From Mycobacterium pseudokansasii (lineage in GTDB: Bacteria; Actinomycetota; Actinomycetes; Mycobacteriales; Mycobacteriaceae), in contig NZ_UPHU01000001.1 in assembly GCF_900566075.1 (NCBI RefSeq), positions 4,092,325-4,156,324 of the forward strand: 64,000 bases of DNA, written 5' to 3'. The notes beneath the pieces are model-generated. The model was not told the DNA's origin. It saw only the letters and a program-made list of their open reading frames with translations, and did no database searches. The position numbers were made by a program, and so were the translations under genes. Below are positions 1-8,572 of this stretch, one piece after another (the stretch's first letter is position 1; each line of letters opens with the position of its first letter).

Positions 1-41
1 ATGCTCATCTCGCGCCGGGCGTGTCGCGCTCCAAGCATGAT

Positions 42-71
42 GAGGCCCCGCCTCGGGTGAGACGGGGCCTC
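42..71. terminator. Terminator-like GC hairpin
   Basis: A perfect 9-bp stem (GAGGCCCCG at 42-50 pairing with CGGGGCCTC at 63-71) encloses a 12-nt loop. There is no long T tract, which is common for mycobacterial terminators. A plus-strand frame reaches a TGA at 38-40 just before the hairpin, so a gene entering from the left may end there; too little of it is in the window to identify. The rest of 72-163 and 307-405 shows no convincing gene. Confidence 0.6.
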
Positions 72-163
72 TGTCGCTTATCGGTGTGTCCGGTGCCAGC
101 CAGAACCACTTCGACAACCGCGCTCTCAGCGTGCATCACCCGGTGCCCTAAATCAAACACCAA

Positions 164-306
164 TTACATGCGTGTCATTCGCCCGGCCTGCCGCGCACGC
201 TCGTCCAAGAGCTCATCGACCGGGCCGATCGACCGCGGCGGCCCGCCCGCGCCCCGCACTGCGACCAACAGGCGTAGCTGGGGTCGATCACTTCAGGGTC
301 GCGCAT
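164..306 (-). pseudogene. Small broken mycobacterial ORF, frameshifted
   Basis: On the minus strand an ATG at 306 opens a frame reading MRDPEVIDPSYA. The sequence then continues in another frame as LLVAVRGAGGPP followed by RSIGPVDELLDERARQAG, ending at a TAA at 164-166. The joined sequence has the look of the short (about 45-residue) mycobacterial hypothetical proteins with an RDPEVID...LL.AVR...DELLDER pattern. The 143-nt span is not a multiple of three, so one base is lost or gained near 268-272. I recognise the style of the family, not a function. It could be coincidence, because the region is short. Confidence 0.35.
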
Positions 307-405
307 TCCCCCAGCGTAGGACGCCGCGCGCTTCGCTGAGCATGTGTATTTGGTGGGTATCGACAGTACCGCTCGAACTTTTCCGCGCCGCCGTCGAAAT
401 CGGCG

Positions 406-843
406 TCAGGGAGCCCCGGCGATCAGCGCGTCACGTATCCGGGCACCGGAATCGAGCACCAGCAGGATCAAGGTGCGCAGCGCGTCGTCACCCAGCCCGG
501 CGCCGGGAAAGTTGTACCGCAGCATGACATCCCCGGTTTTGGACGCTGTCTTGGCCGCACCCTTGGCCGTACCGTTGCCGGGGCCCTTCTCCAGCACGGT
601 GACTGCGCCGAAATTGACGTCACGCGCCTGCTTGGCCGCCCGATCGCGAATCTTCCTGGTCAGCGGCAGGTCCCAGGCCAGTATCTGGGTGAGCGACACC
701 AACTCGAGGCCCTCGGCGATGCTCACCACCCGTAACGAAGCGAACGTGCCGTTGTGGCGGACCGTCAACGCGCCGTCGGGTTCCTGCTCGACGGAAAGGA
801 CGTCGCGCAGAATCGATGCCAGACGCTGCTGCAGTGAGGGCAC
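406..843 (-). CDS. Conserved hypothetical protein (Rv2360c-like)
   Basis: A 145-residue protein of unknown function that follows uppS in mycobacteria; the M. tuberculosis counterpart is about 142 residues. I place the start at a GTG (843-841) whose first base overlaps the uppS stop codon (TAGTG), which suggests translational coupling. A longer frame reaches back to 897, but those extra residues lie inside uppS and are not family-like. The protein is soluble, with no signal peptide or membrane segment. A Gly/Lys/Ala-rich stretch in the middle (around residues 95-105) looks like a linker. Position suggests co-transcription with uppS and recO. No catalytic motif is evident and I infer no function. 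Confidence 0.8.
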   Translation of the reverse strand: MPSLQQRLASILRDVLSVEQEPDGALTVRHNGTFASLRVVSIAEGLELVSLTQILAWDLPLTRKIRDRAAKQARDVNFGAVTVLEKGPGNGTAKGAAKTASKTGDVMLRYNFPGAGLGDDALRTLILLVLDSGARIRDALIAGAP

Positions 844-1742
844 TAGGCGCTCCCGAACCGTCGATTGCGGGAAGCGTACTCCTCGCAGGCCGCCCACAAA
901 TCGCGGCGGTCATAGTCGGGCCACAACTTGTCCTGGAATATGTACTCGGCGTAAGCGGCCTGCCACAGCATGAAATTGCTGGACCGCTGCTCCCCCGAGG
1001 TCCGCAGGAACAGGTCGACATCGGGGATGTCGGGGCGCTGCAGATGACGGGCGATGGTGGACTCGGTGATCCGCTCCGGGTTCAACCGGCCGGCGGCCAC
1101 CTCGCGCGCGATTTGTCTTGTGGCGTCGGCGATTTCGGTGCGCCCGCCGTAGTTGACGCAGTAATTGATGGTGATGACGTCGTTGTACTTCGTCATCTGC
1201 TCGGCCACCGCCAGTTCGTTGATGACGCTGCGCCACAGCCGCGGCCGCGAACCCACCCACCGGATCCGCACACCCATCTCCTTGAGATTCTCCCGGCGTC
1301 GTCGCACCACATCGCGGTTGAAACCCATCAGGAAGCGGACCTCCTCGGCCGAACGCTTCCAATTTTCGGTGGAGAAGGCATAGAGGCTGAGCCATTTGAT
1401 TCCGAGTTCGATTGCGCCGCAGGCGATGTCGATCACCACCGCTTCGCCCATCTTGTGCCCCTCGGTGCGACGCAGGCCACGCTGGGTGGCCCACCGGCCG
1501 TTGCCGTCCATCACGATGGCGACATGATTGGGCAACCGGTCGGCCGGAATTCGGGGCGCAGCCGCCTTCGAGATGTGCTGCGGCGGCCGGCGCGGGCCGC
1601 CGTCGGGCGACGGCGGCAATGCCGGGAAGACAACCGGCCACGTCGAGGTGTCGGGGAAAGTCGGATAGTCGTCCGGTGCGGGGGGTAGCTGTGGGAAGTC
1701 GGTGGACGTCAGCGTTCGTTCGGCCTTGTTAGCCACACTCAC
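843..1742 (-). CDS. uppS: Decaprenyl diphosphate synthase (long-chain cis-prenyltransferase)
   Basis: A cis-prenyltransferase that condenses isopentenyl diphosphate onto a short allylic diphosphate to make the decaprenyl carrier lipid used for peptidoglycan, arabinogalactan and lipoarabinomannan synthesis. Its 299 residues are close to the 296 of Rv2361c. The first ~65 residues are a Pro-rich, actinobacterial-type extension. The catalytic core starts with [12 protein letters not shown], in which Asp79 is the diphosphate/Mg2+-binding residue. It continues through [11 protein letters not shown] and ends with the [15 protein letters not shown] substrate-binding stretch. The start overlaps the recO 3' end by 14 bp, and the stop overlaps the next gene by 1 bp, indicating a recO-uppS-Rv2360c-like operon. 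Membrane association is expected from the family, although no transmembrane helix is visible. Confidence 0.95.
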   Translation of the reverse strand: MSVANKAERTLTSTDFPQLPPAPDDYPTFPDTSTWPVVFPALPPSPDGGPRRPPQHISKAAAPRIPADRLPNHVAIVMDGNGRWATQRGLRRTEGHKMGEAVVIDIACGAIELGIKWLSLYAFSTENWKRSAEEVRFLMGFNRDVVRRRRENLKEMGVRIRWVGSRPRLWRSVINELAVAEQMTKYNDVITINYCVNYGGRTEIADATRQIAREVAAGRLNPERITESTIARHLQRPDIPDVDLFLRTSGEQRSSNFMLWQAAYAEYIFQDKLWPDYDRRDLWAACEEYASRNRRFGSA

Positions 1743-2526
1743 CTACCTGTCTGATCAGCGCGGCGCGACGCTCGGCAACGGTGTGATCGATCCGATAGGT
1801 CCGCTCCACCAGCGGCAACGTCTTGAGCTGACGTTCCAAGTGCCATTGCAAGTGCGCGGCCACCAACCCGCTGACATAGCCGCGATGCGATTGCGGGGCC
1901 TGCTCGGCGGCCGCCCAATCGCCGTCGTGTAGGGCGGACATCAACTCCAGCACGCCCAGCGGCGGTGTCGTCGCACCGGCGGGACGGCAGTGCGCGCAGA
2001 CACTGCCCCCCGCCGCGATGTGAAACGCACGATGCGGCCCGGGTGTGGCGCAGCGAGCGCACTCGGTCAGCGCCGGCGCCCAGCCGGCGATACCCATGGC
2101 ACGCAGCAGATAGGCGTCCAACAGCAGGTCGCGAGGACGACGTCCGTCGGCGACCGCCCGCAACGCGCCCACCGTGAGCCGGTGCAGGGCCGGGGCGGGC
2201 GCCCGCTCTTCACCGGCAAGGCGTTCGGCGGTTTCCAGCATCGCGCAGCCGCAGGTGTACCGGCCGTAGTCGTTGACGATGTCGGTGGCGAAGGCATCGA
2301 TGGAGACGACCTGGGTGACGATGTCGAGGTTGCGGCCGGGGTGCAGTTGCGCATCGATGTGCGCGAACGGCTCCAGCCGGGCACCGAATTTGCTGCGGGT
2401 ACGACGTACCCCTTTGGCCACCGCACGAACCAGCCCGTGGTCGCGGGTCAGCAGGGTGACGATCCGGTCGGCTTCGCCGAGCTTGTGCTGGCGCAGCACA
2501 ACAGCCCGGTCTCGATATAGCCGCAT
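1729..2526 (-). CDS. recO: DNA repair protein RecO
   Basis: RecO mediates RecF-pathway recombinational repair by annealing single strands and loading RecA onto SSB-coated DNA. I chose the ATG at 2526 ([13 protein letters not shown]), which gives 265 residues, the length of M. tuberculosis RecO. The frame stays open to 2652, but that extension would run into the start region of the divergent amiA2. The N-terminal OB fold carries the [16 protein letters not shown] signature. The C-terminal half contains a CxxC...CxxC zinc-type cluster (CARCATPG, later CAHCRPAG). It is the first gene of the operon with uppS; about 61 bp separate it from divergent amiA2. Confidence 0.95.
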   Translation of the reverse strand: MRLYRDRAVVLRQHKLGEADRIVTLLTRDHGLVRAVAKGVRRTRSKFGARLEPFAHIDAQLHPGRNLDIVTQVVSIDAFATDIVNDYGRYTCGCAMLETAERLAGEERAPAPALHRLTVGALRAVADGRRPRDLLLDAYLLRAMGIAGWAPALTECARCATPGPHRAFHIAAGGSVCAHCRPAGATTPPLGVLELMSALHDGDWAAAEQAPQSHRGYVSGLVAAHLQWHLERQLKTLPLVERTYRIDHTVAERRAALIRQVGECG

Positions 2527-2587
2527 CCCCATAGTTTCGCACCCCGCCGCGACATCGCGGGTATCCGCGCCGATAGTCTCGTACCCC

Positions 2588-4087
2588 GTGGTTGGCGCTT
2601 CTGGGTCCGCTTCCGGGTCCGCTTCCGGGGCCGGTAACCAGCGCTTGCCCACCTTGACCGATCTTGTGTATCAGCTGGCCAACGGCTCGGTGACGTCCGC
2701 CGAGCTGGTAGCCCGGTCGCTGCGCGAGATCCAGGCGAGCCAATCGACGTTGAATGCATTCCGGGTGGTCCTGACCGAGTCGGCGCTGGCCGACGCGGCC
2801 GCGGCAGACCGGCGACGGGCGGCCGGCGACACCGGGCCGCTGCTGGGCATCCCGATCGCGGTCAAAGACGATGTCGACGTTGCTGGAGTACCCACCGCCT
2901 ACGGCACCGAGGGGTATGTCGCTCCCGCTACCGCGGATTCGGAGGTCGTCCGGCGGCTCAAGGCGGCCGGGGCGGTGATCGTCGGCAAGACCAACACCTG
3001 TGAGCTGGGCCAGTGGCCATTCACCAGCGGGCCCGGGTTCGGACACACCCGCAACCCGTGGGCGCGCCGGCATACACCGGGCGGGTCGTCGGGCGGCAGC
3101 GCGGCCGCGGTGGCCGCGGGCCTGGTCACCGCGGCAATTGGCTCCGACGGGGCCGGCAGCATCCGGGTTCCCGCGGCGTGGACCCACCTGGTGGGCATCA
3201 AGCCGCAGCGCGGCCGCATCTCCACCTGGCCGCTGCCGGAGGCGTTCAACGGCATCACGGTCAACGGCGTGCTGGCCCGCACGGTAGCCGACGCGGCCCT
3301 GGTGCTGGATGCGGCGGCGGGCAACGTCGAGGGCGACCTGCACCGGCCACCGCCGGTGACCGCATCCGACTACGTCGGCATCGCCCCCGGTCCGCTGAAG
3401 ATCGCCCTGTCAACCCGGCCTCCTTTCAACGGTTTTCGCGCAAAGTTGCATCCGGAGATCCTGGCCGCGACGCGTCAGGTGGGCGAACAGCTTCAGCTGC
3501 TCGGCCATACCGTGGTACGCGGCAACCCCGACTACAGCGTGCAGATGTCGTGGGACTTTCTTGCCCGGTCCACCGCCGGATTGTGGGAGTGGGCGCAGCG
3601 GCTGGGCGACGGCGTCACGCTGGACCCCCGCACAGTGTCCAATCTGCGCACCGGACACATACTTTCCCAGGCCATCCTGCGCAGCGCGCGCCGCCACGAA
3701 GCCGCCGCACAGCGGCGAGTGGGCTCGATCTTCGACATCGTCGACGTGGTACTGGCACCGACTACCGCACAGCCCCCGCCGCCGGCCCGCGCGTTCGACC
3801 AGATGGGCGGGCTGGCCACCGACCGCGCCATGATCGCGGCGTGCCCCTACACCTGGCCGTGGAACCTGCTGGGCTGGCCGGCGATCAACGTGCCCGCGGG
3901 GTTCACCGTCGAGGGCCTGCCGATCGGTGTTCAACTCATGGGACCGGCCAACAGCGAAGGCATGCTGATCTCGCTGGCCGCTGAGTTGGAAGCCGTCAGC
4001 GGCTGGGCAGCCAAGCAGCCGGCGGTCTGGTGGGACGAGGGCACCGACACTCCTGGCCCCGACAGCGTCCGGGCGCCACAGCGTTAG
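2588..4087 (+). CDS. amiA2: Amidase, amidase-signature family
   Basis: A probable amidase (hydrolysis of a carboxamide to acid plus ammonia) of the Ser-cisSer-Lys amidase-signature family; the substrate is unknown. The catalytic lysine lies in IPIAVKDDVD, the cis-serine in the GGSSGGSAAA loop, and the nucleophilic serine in the GSDGAGSIRVPAA stretch. I chose a GTG at 2588 (MVGASGS...) because it matches the known start of Rv2363; the frame stays open much further upstream, but that part is antisense to recO. The result is 499 residues against about 484 for Rv2363. The additional residues are a C-terminal tail after WWDEGTD. It is monocistronic and convergent with era. Confidence 0.9.
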   Translation: MVGASGSASGSASGAGNQRLPTLTDLVYQLANGSVTSAELVARSLREIQASQSTLNAFRVVLTESALADAAAADRRRAAGDTGPLLGIPIAVKDDVDVAGVPTAYGTEGYVAPATADSEVVRRLKAAGAVIVGKTNTCELGQWPFTSGPGFGHTRNPWARRHTPGGSSGGSAAAVAAGLVTAAIGSDGAGSIRVPAAWTHLVGIKPQRGRISTWPLPEAFNGITVNGVLARTVADAALVLDAAAGNVEGDLHRPPPVTASDYVGIAPGPLKIALSTRPPFNGFRAKLHPEILAATRQVGEQLQLLGHTVVRGNPDYSVQMSWDFLARSTAGLWEWAQRLGDGVTLDPRTVSNLRTGHILSQAILRSARRHEAAAQRRVGSIFDIVDVVLAPTTAQPPPPARAFDQMGGLATDRAMIAACPYTWPWNLLGWPAINVPAGFTVEGLPIGVQLMGPANSEGMLISLAAELEAVSGWAAKQPAVWWDEGTDTPGPDSVRAPQR

Positions 4088-4257
4088 CAGCACCGACCCG
4101 GGCGCTCAACGTAACGCGCGATATGACGTTGGCCGATCGCGCCGCCGGGTAATTGCCACAGCATCGCGGTGGTCGGGGTACAGGCATGACCTGCTTGAGA
4201 GATGGGCGGCTTCCCAATCAGGCGCGAGAAAACCGTGACGAACCGGCTGCTCGCCGT

Positions 4258-5178
4258 TCAAAATCCCAGTCGGCCAAGTTGTTTGGGGTCGCGCTGCCAG
4301 TTCTTTGCCACCTTGACGCGCAGGTCGAGATAGACCTTGGTCCCCAGTAGCTTCTCGATCTGACCGCGGGCCGCGGTGCCAACGTGTCGTAGCCGGGCGC
4401 CGCCCTTGCCGATGACAATCCCCTTCTGGCTGTCCCGCTCGACGTACAACACGGCGTGCACGTCGATCAGGTCGTCCCGTCCCTCGCGGGGGCTGACGTC
4501 GTCGATAACCACGGCCAGCGAATGAGGCAGTTCGTCATGGACACCCTCCAGGGCGGCCTCGCGGATGAACTCCGCCATCAGGACCTCTTCGGGTTCGTCG
4601 GTCAGCTCGCCGTCGGGGTAGTACGCCGGGCCGGGTGGCAACGCCCCGGCCAGCACGTCGACCAGCACGTCGACCTGCGCGCCGGTCACGGCCGACACCG
4701 GGACGATTTCGGTTGAGCCGGGCAGGTTTTCCATCAGCTCGCCGACCGCCACCAGCTGCGCCGCCACCCGCTCCTTGGGCAGTTTGTCGATCTTGGTGAC
4801 GATGACGACGAGCTTCTGCGGCGTCGCGCCGGGGGCGACGGAGCGAATCTGCTCGAGGATCCACCGGTCGCCTGGGCCGATCGCTTCGTCGGCCGGGATG
4901 CACAATCCGATCACGTCGACCTCGGCGTAGGTGGCCCGGACCAGGTCGTTGAGCCGCTTGCCCAGCAGCGTCCGCGGGCGGTGCAGGCCGGGCGTGTCGA
5001 CCAGGATCATCTGGAAGTTCTCTCGATGCACGATCCCGCGGATGGTGTGCCGAGTGGTCTGCGGCCGCATCGACGTGATCGCGACTTTGCTACCCACCAG
5101 CGCATTGGTCAGCGTTGACTTTCCGGTGTTCGGCCGGCCGACCAAACAGACGAAGCCGGAACGGAATTCAGCCGTCAT
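4258..5178 (-). CDS. era: GTPase Era
   Basis: Era is a GTP-binding protein that binds the 3' end of 16S rRNA and supports 30S subunit maturation. The 306 residues contain the G1 loop GRPNTGKS (residues 14-21), the G3 motif DTPG (about 61-64) and the G4 motif TKID. The C-terminal KH RNA-binding domain carries IVIGKGGARLRHVG. The start codon overlaps the stop of the upstream gene (5175-5178, ATGA), so translation is probably coupled. It closes the phoH1-ybeY-corC-like-cdd-like-era gene string, which is conserved in mycobacteria. About 170 bp without a gene separate it from convergent amiA2. Confidence 0.96.
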   Translation of the reverse strand: MTAEFRSGFVCLVGRPNTGKSTLTNALVGSKVAITSMRPQTTRHTIRGIVHRENFQMILVDTPGLHRPRTLLGKRLNDLVRATYAEVDVIGLCIPADEAIGPGDRWILEQIRSVAPGATPQKLVVIVTKIDKLPKERVAAQLVAVGELMENLPGSTEIVPVSAVTGAQVDVLVDVLAGALPPGPAYYPDGELTDEPEEVLMAEFIREAALEGVHDELPHSLAVVIDDVSPREGRDDLIDVHAVLYVERDSQKGIVIGKGGARLRHVGTAARGQIEKLLGTKVYLDLRVKVAKNWQRDPKQLGRLGF

Positions 5179-5495
5179 AACGGCGTTCCGGTGCTGTCGG
5201 TGACGATCACCACCGCCATCGGCGACAGCTCGCGTAAGGCCGCGATTCCCGGGTCGGCGACGGATCCGGCGACCAGCGCGGCAGCCGCCAGACCGGTCGC
5301 CCCGCTGGATACGGCAGCAGCCACCGCAGCCTGCAATCCGGTCAGCCGTAGCGCCGACAAGTTCACCGGTACGCCCACGTAGGTGCGCCCGTCGCGGTCG
5401 CGTACCGCTGCTCCGCTGTCGGCCTCGGCCCGCACCATGGCCGCCCGCGCCAGCACCACCAGCTTGGCGTCCTCAGGGTCCGCCGGCTCAGCCAT
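5175..5495 (-). CDS. Cytidine-deaminase-like small protein (Rv2365c-like)
   Basis: A 106-residue hypothetical protein in the position of Rv2365c, between the CBS-domain membrane protein and era. The N-terminal half ([23 protein letters not shown]) and the order of elements resemble the cytidine deaminase fold. However, no HxE or PCxxC zinc-binding motif is visible, so catalytic activity is unlikely. I chose the ATG at 5495 because GAAGG lies 8 nt upstream and the codon overlaps the stop of the upstream gene; an ATG at 5510 is also possible. Its stop overlaps the era start. It is Ala-rich with no membrane segment. A structural or regulatory role is only a guess. Confidence 0.75.
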   Translation of the reverse strand: MAEPADPEDAKLVVLARAAMVRAEADSGAAVRDRDGRTYVGVPVNLSALRLTGLQAAVAAAVSSGATGLAAAALVAGSVADPGIAALRELSPMAVVIVTDSTGTPL

Positions 5496-6819
5496 CGGAA
5501 TCGCCTTCATCTGGACGGTGCCCGGGGCCGTCGGTTGCTACGGTTTCGCCCAGCTCTACGGGACTCACCAATACGGTGCCGATCCGCATCCGGCCCCGAT
5601 GGTCGCGGCCCCCCTCAGCCTGCAGGCGCAGGCCATGGGATACCACCTCGGCACCGGGTAGTGGAACGCGGCCCAATTCCAATGCCAGCAAACCGCCTAC
5701 GGTGTCGACGTCGAGATCGCCGTCGAATTCCAAGCCGTACAACTCGCCCACATCCTCGATCGGCAGCCGCGCCGACACACGAAATCGTTTGTCGCCCAGG
5801 TCTTCTACCGGCGCCGTCTCGGCCTCGTCGTACTCATCGGCGATCTCGCCCACGATTTCCTCCAGCACGTCTTCGATGCTGACCAGGCCGGCGATGGCGC
5901 CGTATTCGTCGACCAGGAGCGCCATGTGGTTGCGGTCGCGCTGCATCTCCCGCAGCAACGCGTCCAGCGGCTTGGAGTCCGGCACGAACACCGCTGGGCG
6001 CATAACGTCCGCCACAGTGCTTTCCCGACCGCTGCCTGGCGAGAAGAAGGTCTGGCGGACAAGGTCTTTCAGGTATACCACGCCGAGAATGTCGTCGACG
6101 TTCTCGCCGATCACCGGAATGCGGGAATGGCCGCTGCGCACGGCCAGGTTCATCGCTTGAGCCGGTGACTTGTCCCCCTCGATCCAGATCATCTCGGTGC
6201 GCGGCACCATCACCTCGCGGGCGGGGGTGTCGCCGAGTTCAAAGACCGACTCGATCATCTTGCGTTCGTCGGCGGCAACCACGCCGCGCTGCTGAGCCAG
6301 GTCGACGACTTCGCGCAGTTCGACCTCGGAGGCGAACGGCCCGTTGCGAAATCCACGGCCCGGGGTGAGCGCGTTGCCCAGCAGCACCAGCAACCGGCTG
6401 ATCGGCATCAACAGCCATGAAATCACCTGCAACGGAACGGCTGTGGCCAGCGCGATGGAATAGGCATGCTGGCGGCCGAGCGTACGCGGACCCACACCGA
6501 TAACGACGAAGCTGGTCACCACCATGACGGCCGCGGCCACGAACAACCCGCCGTTGAGATTCAGGTTGTGCCGAAAAAACACCACCAGGAACGCGGTGGC
6601 GGTGATCTCACACACAATCCGCAGCAGCACCACCAAATTGATGTAGCGCGGCCGTTCCACCATCACCTTGAGCAGTGCCACCGCTCCCGGCCGGGCCTCG
6701 CGCACCAGCTCCTGTACGCGGGCCAGCGACACCGTGCTGAAGGCAGCATCCAGCGCCGCGAATATTCCGCCCAGTCCGATCAACACGATCGCACCGAGCA
6801 GCTGAGCAAGACCGGTCAC
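5488..6819 (-). CDS. CNNM/CorC-type membrane protein with CBS domains (Rv2366c-like)
   Basis: A 443-residue integral membrane protein of the HlyC/CorC (DUF21-CBS-CorC_HlyC) family; homologues are linked to magnesium or cobalt efflux and ion homeostasis. The N-terminal ~150 residues hold several hydrophobic segments (for example [20 protein letters not shown] at the start and FLVVFF further on) and form the DUF21 domain. A CBS pair follows (around [15 protein letters not shown] and [24 protein letters not shown]), then an acidic stretch and a C-terminal transporter-associated domain ([20 protein letters not shown]). The start overlaps the ybeY stop (ATGA, 6816-6819) and the stop overlaps the next gene. 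The transported ion cannot be read from the sequence. Confidence 0.9.
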   Translation of the reverse strand: MTGLAQLLGAIVLIGLGGIFAALDAAFSTVSLARVQELVREARPGAVALLKVMVERPRYINLVVLLRIVCEITATAFLVVFFRHNLNLNGGLFVAAAVMVVTSFVVIGVGPRTLGRQHAYSIALATAVPLQVISWLLMPISRLLVLLGNALTPGRGFRNGPFASEVELREVVDLAQQRGVVAADERKMIESVFELGDTPAREVMVPRTEMIWIEGDKSPAQAMNLAVRSGHSRIPVIGENVDDILGVVYLKDLVRQTFFSPGSGRESTVADVMRPAVFVPDSKPLDALLREMQRDRNHMALLVDEYGAIAGLVSIEDVLEEIVGEIADEYDEAETAPVEDLGDKRFRVSARLPIEDVGELYGLEFDGDLDVDTVGGLLALELGRVPLPGAEVVSHGLRLQAEGGRDHRGRMRIGTVLVSPVELGETVATDGPGHRPDEGDSDG

Positions 6820-7352
6820 GACTCGTCGAAGTACCTGGACTTGTCCAACAGCCGGCGGTCTCGTTCATGCTGGCGGTCGTGATGGTAAGCCTCGACCTGG
6901 GCGGCCACCCACTCTTCCAGCAACCGCTCCTGCAAGGCGAACATCTCCCTCTCCTCGTCCGGCTCACCGTGGTCGTAGCCGAGCAGATGCAGCACGCCGT
7001 GGATTGTCAACAGCGCCAGCTCATGTCCGAGGCTGTGTCCCGCCGCGGCCGCCTGCTCCGCCGCGAATTCCGGGCACAGCACGATATCGCCGAGCATCGC
7101 CGGGCCGGGCTCGGGCGCGTCGGGACGCCCCCCGGGCTCCAGCTCGTCCATCGGAAAGCTCATCACGTCTGTCGGCCCGGGCAGATCCATCCAGCGCATG
7201 TGCAGGTCGGCCATCGCGGCGGTGTCCAGCAACACCATCGACAACTCCGCGCCCGGGTTGACGTCCATCTTCTCGATGACAAATCGTGCGACGCTGACCA
7301 GCTCGGCTTCGGAGACGTCGACGCCCGACTCGTTGGATACTTCGATGCTCAT
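6816..7352 (-). CDS. ybeY: Endoribonuclease YbeY
   Basis: A metal-dependent RNase needed for 16S rRNA 3'-end processing and ribosome quality control. At 178 residues it has the family's usual length. The zinc-binding signature HxxxHxxxxxH is present in [11 protein letters not shown], with His118, His122 and His128. It lies 19 bp downstream of phoH1 and overlaps the next gene by ATGA. The phoH-ybeY-era neighbourhood is widely conserved and supports the call. Confidence 0.95.
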   Translation of the reverse strand: MSIEVSNESGVDVSEAELVSVARFVIEKMDVNPGAELSMVLLDTAAMADLHMRWMDLPGPTDVMSFPMDELEPGGRPDAPEPGPAMLGDIVLCPEFAAEQAAAAGHSLGHELALLTIHGVLHLLGYDHGEPDEEREMFALQERLLEEWVAAQVEAYHHDRQHERDRRLLDKSRYFDES

Positions 7353-7371
7353 GAGATTCTCACGTGCTCAA

Positions 7372-8421
7372 TCATCGACGACCACGGGCGCCGGAGGCCC
7401 GCCGAGCCGCCCGGTTCATCCCGGAGCCGGGCTCCTCGGAGCGGGCGTAGGCTTCGACGATCTCCGAGACCAGTCGGTGGCGCACCACGTCCACGCTGGT
7501 CAGCTCCGCGATGTGAATGTCGTCGATGTCCTCGAGGATGTCGACCGCCGCCCGCAGCCCGGACTTGGCGCCACCCGCCAGGTCGATCTGGGTGACGTCT
7601 CCGGTGACGACGACTTTCGACCCGAACCCTAATCGGGTGAGGAACATTTTCATCTGCTCGGCCGTGGTGTTTTGCGCCTCGTCGAGGACGATGAAGGCGT
7701 CGTTCAAGGTGCGGCCGCGCATATACGCCAGCGGCGCAACCTCGATAACCCCGGCGGTCATCAGCTTCGGGATCAGCTCGGGATCCATCATGTCGTACAG
7801 CGCGTCATACAGCGGCCGCAGGTACGGGTCGATCTTCTCGCTCAGCGTGCCGGGCAGAAAGCCAAGGCGCTCACCGGCTTCCACCGCCGGACGGGTCAAG
7901 ATGATGCGGGTGACCTGCTTGGTCTGCAATGCATGAACCGCCTTGGCCATCGCCAGATAGGTTTTCCCGGTGCCGGCCGGGCCGATCCCGAACACGATGG
8001 TGTTGGCATCGATTGCGTCGACATAGCGCTTCTGGTTGAGCGTCTTGGGCCGGATCGTCTTGCCGCGGCGCGACAAGATGTCAAGGGTGAGCACCTCTGC
8101 CGGTGACTCGTTGCCCGCGCCGAGCAACATGGCAACGCTGTGGCGCACCACCTCCGGAGTCAACGACTGTCCCCGGGCCACAATCGCCACCAACTCCGAA
8201 ATCGCACGTTCGGCCAGCGCGACATCGGCCGGTTCGCCGGAAAGGGTCACCGAGTTGCCACGCACATGCAGGCCGGCGGTCAGGGTGCGTTCCAGCGCGC
8301 GCAGGTTCTCGTCTGCCGATCCGAGTAAGCCCACGACCAAATCAGGCGGAACATCGATGCTGCTGCGAACCTGAGATGAGGCCGATAATGCGTCAGCAGC
8401 CTTGGTTTCGCGGGGCGTCAC
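7372..8421 (-). CDS. phoH1: PhoH-like ATPase
   Basis: A cytosolic P-loop ATPase of the PhoH family, whose members are implicated in RNA metabolism and co-occur with YbeY. The Walker A motif is GPAGTGKTYLAM and the Walker B motif FIVLDEAQN. An N-terminal KH-like region precedes the ATPase. I chose a GTG at 8421 (VTPRETKAADAL...), which matches the start of Rv2368c and gives 349 residues against about 352. The frame runs open to 8877, but that upstream part is antisense to the P450 C-terminus. It heads the phoH1-ybeY-corC-like-era string. Confidence 0.93.
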   Translation of the reverse strand: MTPRETKAADALSASSQVRSSIDVPPDLVVGLLGSADENLRALERTLTAGLHVRGNSVTLSGEPADVALAERAISELVAIVARGQSLTPEVVRHSVAMLLGAGNESPAEVLTLDILSRRGKTIRPKTLNQKRYVDAIDANTIVFGIGPAGTGKTYLAMAKAVHALQTKQVTRIILTRPAVEAGERLGFLPGTLSEKIDPYLRPLYDALYDMMDPELIPKLMTAGVIEVAPLAYMRGRTLNDAFIVLDEAQNTTAEQMKMFLTRLGFGSKVVVTGDVTQIDLAGGAKSGLRAAVDILEDIDDIHIAELTSVDVVRHRLVSEIVEAYARSEEPGSGMNRAARRASGARGRR

Positions 8422-8572
8422 GTGGTTTCTGATGCCTACTTTCTGTGTTCGCGGGCGGCGACAGCCGGTAGTCAAGTCTACCGCCGGGTGCGCCCAGCGG
8501 GCCTGGTCCGCGGGAAAAGCCGCCCCGAAACCGACGCCCACGAACCCTGGGGGCGGTCTCGGCGCCCGGGCG

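Noticed and set aside
2210..3343. Long minus-strand open frame opposite amiA2, and similar long frames opposite most genes
   Set aside because: In high-G+C DNA the other frames of real genes stay open; the translations are Arg/Ala/Pro-rich without any family motif.
5175..5495. Calling the Rv2365c-like gene a cytidine deaminase
   Set aside because: The zinc-binding HxE and PCxxC motifs are missing.
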